A stretch of 64,000 bases of DNA from Streptomyces sp. 71268 (GTDB lineage Bacteria > Actinomycetota > Actinomycetes > Streptomycetales > Streptomycetaceae), in the NCBI RefSeq assembly GCF_029392895.1, contig NZ_CP114200.1:1331501-1395500 (forward strand). The letters run 5' to 3'. Numbering within the stretch: the stretch's first letter is position 1; each line of letters opens with the position of its first letter. The position numbers and the translations under genes are program-made. The notes under the pieces were generated by a model. It was not told the origin of the DNA. It ran no database searches and saw nothing but the letters and a program-made list of their open reading frames with translations. Positions 61,239 to 64,000 of the stretch are shown here, piece by piece.

Positions 61239-61415
61239 TCAGCCGCCCCAGGTCAGGTCCTCGTCGGAGCCGACCCGCCACAGTGCTGCCGGGCGCGCCG
61301 TGGCGCTGCCATCCGCTGCGCCGGAAGCGGACACCGCCACACCGGGGGCGGTGCGTCTGACCCCTCGGACGGAACTGGCGCACGAGACGGCTACGGCGAC
61401 CCTGGAAAACGACAT
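61239..61415 (-). CDS. Small ORF, possible peptide
   Basis: This 58-residue ORF starts at ATG 61415 (GGGGGA seven bases upstream) as MSFSRVAVAVSCASSVRGV and ends in SDEDLTWGG. Most third codon positions are G or C, which supports coding. The N-terminus looks like a weak or damaged signal sequence broken by an RGVRR run, and there is a single Cys. It lies behind the 129-residue gene on the same strand. It could be a secreted or signalling peptide or a decayed one; I recognise no family. Confidence 0.4.
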   Translation of the reverse strand: MSFSRVAVAVSCASSVRGVRRTAPGVAVSASGAADGSATARPAALWRVGSDEDLTWGG

Positions 61416-61546
61416 GACAATATCCCCCGTCGAGTAAGAGTTCACATTCGCTGCGCGCGGATTTTCCGCCGGGAAAGGCCCGACCTCACCTGGCCGGACT
61501 CGGCAGCGAGGAAGCTAATTCCCTGCCGATAAAAGACTGTCGCGAA

Positions 61547-61936
61547 TCAGCAGAATGGATGGAAGGGATCGTCGGTGGACGGATCGTGCCGTGGCATAAG
61601 CTGGCCAGTTGCCGCGAGGTCCGCCGCCTGCTCGTAATAAGCGGCCACGAACGGCACCTGGCACCCGTCGAGGGTGAGGCCGCCAAGCCGCTCGTACGTG
61701 ACGAGCGCGCGCCGGCAGACCGCCTCCGCCACGCCTTCGGCGGCCCGTAGCGACGGTGCGAGCAGGAACACCCCGACGACCGCGTTGCCGTCGGCCACCC
61801 GGTGGACCACCACGTGCTCGACGGCCTCGCCGTCGCCCACGCACCCCGCGATCAGGGCGGCCGCGTCATCGGGCACGGCCGCACCGGGAGCCGCCGTCAG
61901 GTGCGCGTGAACCAGATACATGGCCTCATCGTCCAT
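61547..61936 (-). CDS. Small cytoplasmic protein, function unknown
   Basis: The 129-residue protein begins MDDEAMYLVHAHLTAAPGA and is Ala/Val-rich with an alpha-beta look (VEHVVVHRVADGNAVVGVFLLA, then AVCRRALVTYERL). It ends with a hydrophilic FHPFC. An in-frame ATG at 61921 is the alternative start. It diverges from the TrmB/LuxR regulator gene with 130 bases between them, so the regulator may control it. No domain is recognised. Confidence 0.6.
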   Translation of the reverse strand: MDDEAMYLVHAHLTAAPGAAVPDDAAALIAGCVGDGEAVEHVVVHRVADGNAVVGVFLLAPSLRAAEGVAEAVCRRALVTYERLGGLTLDGCQVPFVAAYYEQAADLAATGQLMPRHDPSTDDPFHPFC

Positions 61937-62066
61937 CTAGGGCATTTACTTGCACACACCAGCAAGCAGGACTCTTTATGCCATTGCAGGAAACGGCCCA
62001 CAACTGCCCGCCCGCCGCCCAATAATCGGACGTGTATTCTTAAACTGCTGCTATTGGGGGGTCTCC

Positions 62067-63062
62067 GTGCTTGATTCCATCGGCTTGTCCCTGCCCGCTG
62101 AGCGCTTGTATCGGGCCATGCTCGCCTACTCCGACGAAGGCGTCACGCAACTCGCTCTGCGGCTGCGGTGCTCGGAGCAGGAGGTCCGCGACAGCTTGTC
62201 CGAACTGAGCGCCCTGGCCGTGGTGCAGCCCTCCCCGAACGAGCACAGCGGTTTCCACGCCGTGCCTCCCGAGGCCGCCATGGAGTTGTTGCTCGCCCGG
62301 CAGCACGCCGAACTCGCCGCGCAGCAGCACAGGGTCGAGGCATCCCGCGCCGCCGCTGCCCAGTTGATCGCCGAGTGCTCCGCGCTCCGCCCCCGTGGTG
62401 ACAGCAGAGGGTCAGAAGTCGTACACGGTGCCGACGCCATTCGGGCCCGTCTCGCGCAGCTCGGCGCCGAGGCGGAGAACGAGGTGACGACCCTGGCTCC
62501 CGGGGGCGCCCACACCCCCGAGGACCTCGAAGCCAGCCGCGGGCCCAACGCCACCCTGTTGGACCGTGGAGTGCGCATGCGGACCATCTACCTGTCCAGC
62601 GTCCGCAACCACCAACCGACGCTCGACCACGTCGGTTGGCTACACAGCCGAGGAGGCAAGGTTCGCACCACGCCGACCCTGCCCCTTCGCATGATCATCC
62701 TGGACGGCCGGAAGGCGGTCTTGCCGCTGGACCCGGCCGACGCGCGCGCCGGGGCCGTCATCCTGGACGGGCAGTCCACCCTCACCGCCTTGTGCGCCCT
62801 CTTCGAGAGCCTCTGGGCCGCCGCGCTGCCCCTCGGGGACCCCGCGCCTCCGCGCGGCACCGCCTTGCCCACTCAGGAGTCGGAGACCCTGCGCCTGCTG
62901 GCCATGGGGTTCACGGACGAGGCCATCGCCAAGCGCCTCGGGGTCTCCCCCCGTACCGCCCGCCGCATCGCCGCCGACCTCATGGAACGGCTGGACGCCC
63001 GCAGTCGCTTCGAGGCGGGGGTCCACGCGGTCCAGGACGGCTGGCTCCCCGCCACCCGCTGA
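62067..63062 (+). CDS. TrmB-like N-terminus, LuxR-type C-terminus regulator
   Basis: The 331-residue protein has an N-terminal winged helix like TrmB (about 1-70: RLYRAMLAYSDEGVTQLALRLRCSEQEVRDSLSEL in outline), a coiled helix (about 75-110), a PLD-like effector fold (about 125-250, with RMRTIYLSSVRN and RMIILDGRKAVLPLD) and a LuxR-type helix-turn-helix (about 265-325: ETLRLLAMGFTDEAIAKRLGVSPRTARRI). This family is common in Streptomyces and acts on neighbouring genes. The start is GTG at 62067, with GGGGGG five bases upstream. No receiver or kinase is linked. Confidence 0.88.
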   Translation: MLDSIGLSLPAERLYRAMLAYSDEGVTQLALRLRCSEQEVRDSLSELSALAVVQPSPNEHSGFHAVPPEAAMELLLARQHAELAAQQHRVEASRAAAAQLIAECSALRPRGDSRGSEVVHGADAIRARLAQLGAEAENEVTTLAPGGAHTPEDLEASRGPNATLLDRGVRMRTIYLSSVRNHQPTLDHVGWLHSRGGKVRTTPTLPLRMIILDGRKAVLPLDPADARAGAVILDGQSTLTALCALFESLWAAALPLGDPAPPRGTALPTQESETLRLLAMGFTDEAIAKRLGVSPRTARRIAADLMERLDARSRFEAGVHAVQDGWLPATR

Positions 63063-63222
63063 CCAGCGAACGCGCTGCCCCAACAAGGCTCCCGCCAGCG
63101 GGACGGGCCCGGCCCGCGTGAGCGCGCCGGGCTCGTCCCATGCCCCGCAACGGCGGCCCCCTCCCGCTGCGGGGCGCGGGGTGCCAACGGTGTCCTGTGG
63201 GCAACTGTCGCCGGGGCGGGGG

Positions 63223-64000
63223 TTACCAGCCGGTGCCGAGGGTGTAGCGGGTGGCGAAGGTGTTCTGTCCGGTGCCGGGGTAGAGGTACATGTTCCCGGT
63301 CGTTCCTTGCGGGGCCTGGACACCGGTGATGTCGGTGTTCCCGTCACCGTTCAGATCGGCACTGAAGATGTCCCGCATGATGTTCCATCCCGATCCTGCG
63401 GAGATGGGCGAGTTGAAAGTACTCGCCCCGTTCCCGGGATAGATGAACAAGGTGCCATCGGATTTCGCGCGGGCGGCGATATCGGACTTCCCGTCGCTGT
63501 TGAAGTCCCCTCCGGTCAGTTCCTCGACATGGTTCCATCCGGTGCCGGCCATGATCGGGGAGTTGAAGGTACCCGCGCCGTTTCCGGGATAGATGAACAA
63601 GGTGCCATCGGATTTCGCGCGGGCGGCGATATCGGACTTCCCGTCGCTGTTGAAGTCTCCACCGGTCAGTTCCTCGACATGGTTCCATCCGGTGCCGGCC
63701 ATGATCGGGGAGTTGAAGGTACCCGCGCCGTTTCCGGGATAGATGAACAACGTCCCATCGGACTTCGCGCGGGCGGCGATATCCGTGTTCCCGTCACCGT
63801 TGAAGTCACCACCGGTCAACTCATCCAGACTGTCCCAGCCCGTCCCCATCGACCGCCTGGCCTCCAAAGCCCCGGCCCCGTTCCCCGGGTAGACGAACAA
63901 CGTCCCGTTCACCTTCGCCCGCGCCACCACATCCGACCGGCCATCACCAGTGAAGTCACCCCCCACAAAATCCGTCATCCCCGCATCCCCAGGCGGGTCG
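63223..64000 (-). CDS. FG-GAP/VCBS repeat protein, C-terminal part (cut by right window edge)
   Basis: The frame is open from the right edge to the stop at 63223. It encodes at least five tandem repeats of about 50 residues, each with a Ca-binding-like loop (D-x-[NT]-x-D-G-x-x-D, e.g. DFNGDGNTD), then RAKSDGTLFIYPGNG and GTGW. Such beta-propeller repeats are found at the end of secreted Streptomyces enzymes and adhesins. The N-terminus and any signal peptide lie outside. The ATG at 63978 is internal to a longer frame, as DPPGDAG precedes it, so it is probably not the start. Confidence 0.88.
   Translation of the reverse strand, partial: DPPGDAGMTDFVGGDFTGDGRSDVVARAKVNGTLFVYPGNGAGALEARRSMGTGWDSLDELTGGDFNGDGNTDIAARAKSDGTLFIYPGNGAGTFNSPIMAGTGWNHVEELTGGDFNSDGKSDIAARAKSDGTLFIYPGNGAGTFNSPIMAGTGWNHVEELTGGDFNSDGKSDIAARAKSDGTLFIYPGNGASTFNSPISAGSGWNIMRDIFSADLNGDGNTDITGVQAPQGTTGNMYLYPGTGQNTFATRYTLGTGW
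63451..63750 (-). repeat. Near-identical 150-bp DNA repeats inside the FG-GAP gene
   Basis: 63451-63507 matches 63601-63657 and 63512-63600 matches 63662-63750 with no difference that I can see. The unit is 150 bases (50 codons). Synonymous sites have not drifted, which points to a recent duplication or gene conversion. Confidence 0.8.

Noticed and set aside
1..64000. CRISPR arrays, tRNA or rRNA genes, integrases or insertion sequences
   Set aside because: I looked for regular direct repeats with spacers, tRNA arms and transposase motifs and found none; the tandem repeats listed lack spacer structure.

Overview
This window looks like chromosomal DNA from Streptomyces or a close relative. G+C is very high, third codon positions are almost all G or C, and GTG starts are common. 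It carries a complete ethylmalonyl-CoA pathway block, a DUF5925 AAA protein, TrmB/LuxR and YtrA-type regulators and a mutasome-like polymerase pair, all typical of that group. I see no rRNA, tRNA, CRISPR array, transposase or phage gene. Most of the window is ordinary chromosome; a 2.3-kb stretch at 40.6-42.9 kb has much lower G+C and looks acquired.

Layout. 0-4 kb: the start of a secreted protein (cut by the left edge), an MFS transporter and a citrate-type (CitMHS) transporter, all leftward. 4-8 kb: hmgA (homogentisate dioxygenase) with a co-transcribed GntR/UTRA regulator and a clear operator over its promoter, then a protein resembling the specificity end of type ISP restriction enzymes. 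8-13.3 kb: a small conserved protein, a secreted SGNH lipase, a secreted subtilase, a membrane protein and a DUF5925/AAA ATPase. 13.3-22 kb: a YtrA-type GntR gene, asparagine synthetase, a double GNAT, an XRE-cupin regulator divergent from a methyltransferase gene broken by an in-frame TGA, a nitroreductase, a TetR gene with two palindromic operators, an intergenic region with two long perfect hairpins, a CitB/DcuR-like response regulator with a TTA codon, and a DUF402 protein. 22-29 kb: a four-gene NRPS-independent siderophore operon (ATP-grasp, two IucA/IucC synthetases, PLP decarboxylase) behind an iron box. 29.5-33.6 kb: a fused acetyl-CoA carboxylase carboxyltransferase, a FrnE/DsbA-like protein, and an NmrA-like reductase divergent from an Rrf2 regulator with twin operators. 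33.7-39 kb: an ImuB-like Y-family polymerase and a dnaE2-type polymerase carrying one frameshift. 39-45 kb: a DUF3533-like membrane protein, the low-G+C pair (T7SS-scaffold-like protein and LURP-like protein), a GNAT and a HEAT-repeat protein.

45.4-56.8 kb: a tandem 3-hydroxyacyl-CoA dehydrogenase, a TetR regulator, ccr, meaA, a malyl/methylmalyl-CoA lyase, a MaoC-type mesaconyl-CoA hydratase and a methylsuccinyl-CoA dehydrogenase. Together these convert acetoacetyl/crotonyl-CoA via ethylmalonyl-CoA and methylsuccinyl-CoA to glyoxylate and propionyl-CoA, for acetate assimilation and extender-unit supply. psd and pssA (phosphatidylethanolamine synthesis) follow and end at a strong terminator. 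56.9-64 kb: glycerate kinase, a BCCT osmolyte transporter, a GNAT, a tiny ORF plus a 129-aa protein next to a TrmB/LuxR regulator, and the 3' part of an FG-GAP/VCBS repeat protein cut by the right edge.

Two genes (methyltransferase, dnaE2) are disrupted by single changes; a sequencing error cannot be excluded from one sequence. The points most worth following are the dnaE2/ImuB pair, the minimal vibrioferrin-like siderophore operon with its iron box, the twin hairpins at 20.4-20.6 kb, the low-G+C island and the small-ORF/TrmB-LuxR module.
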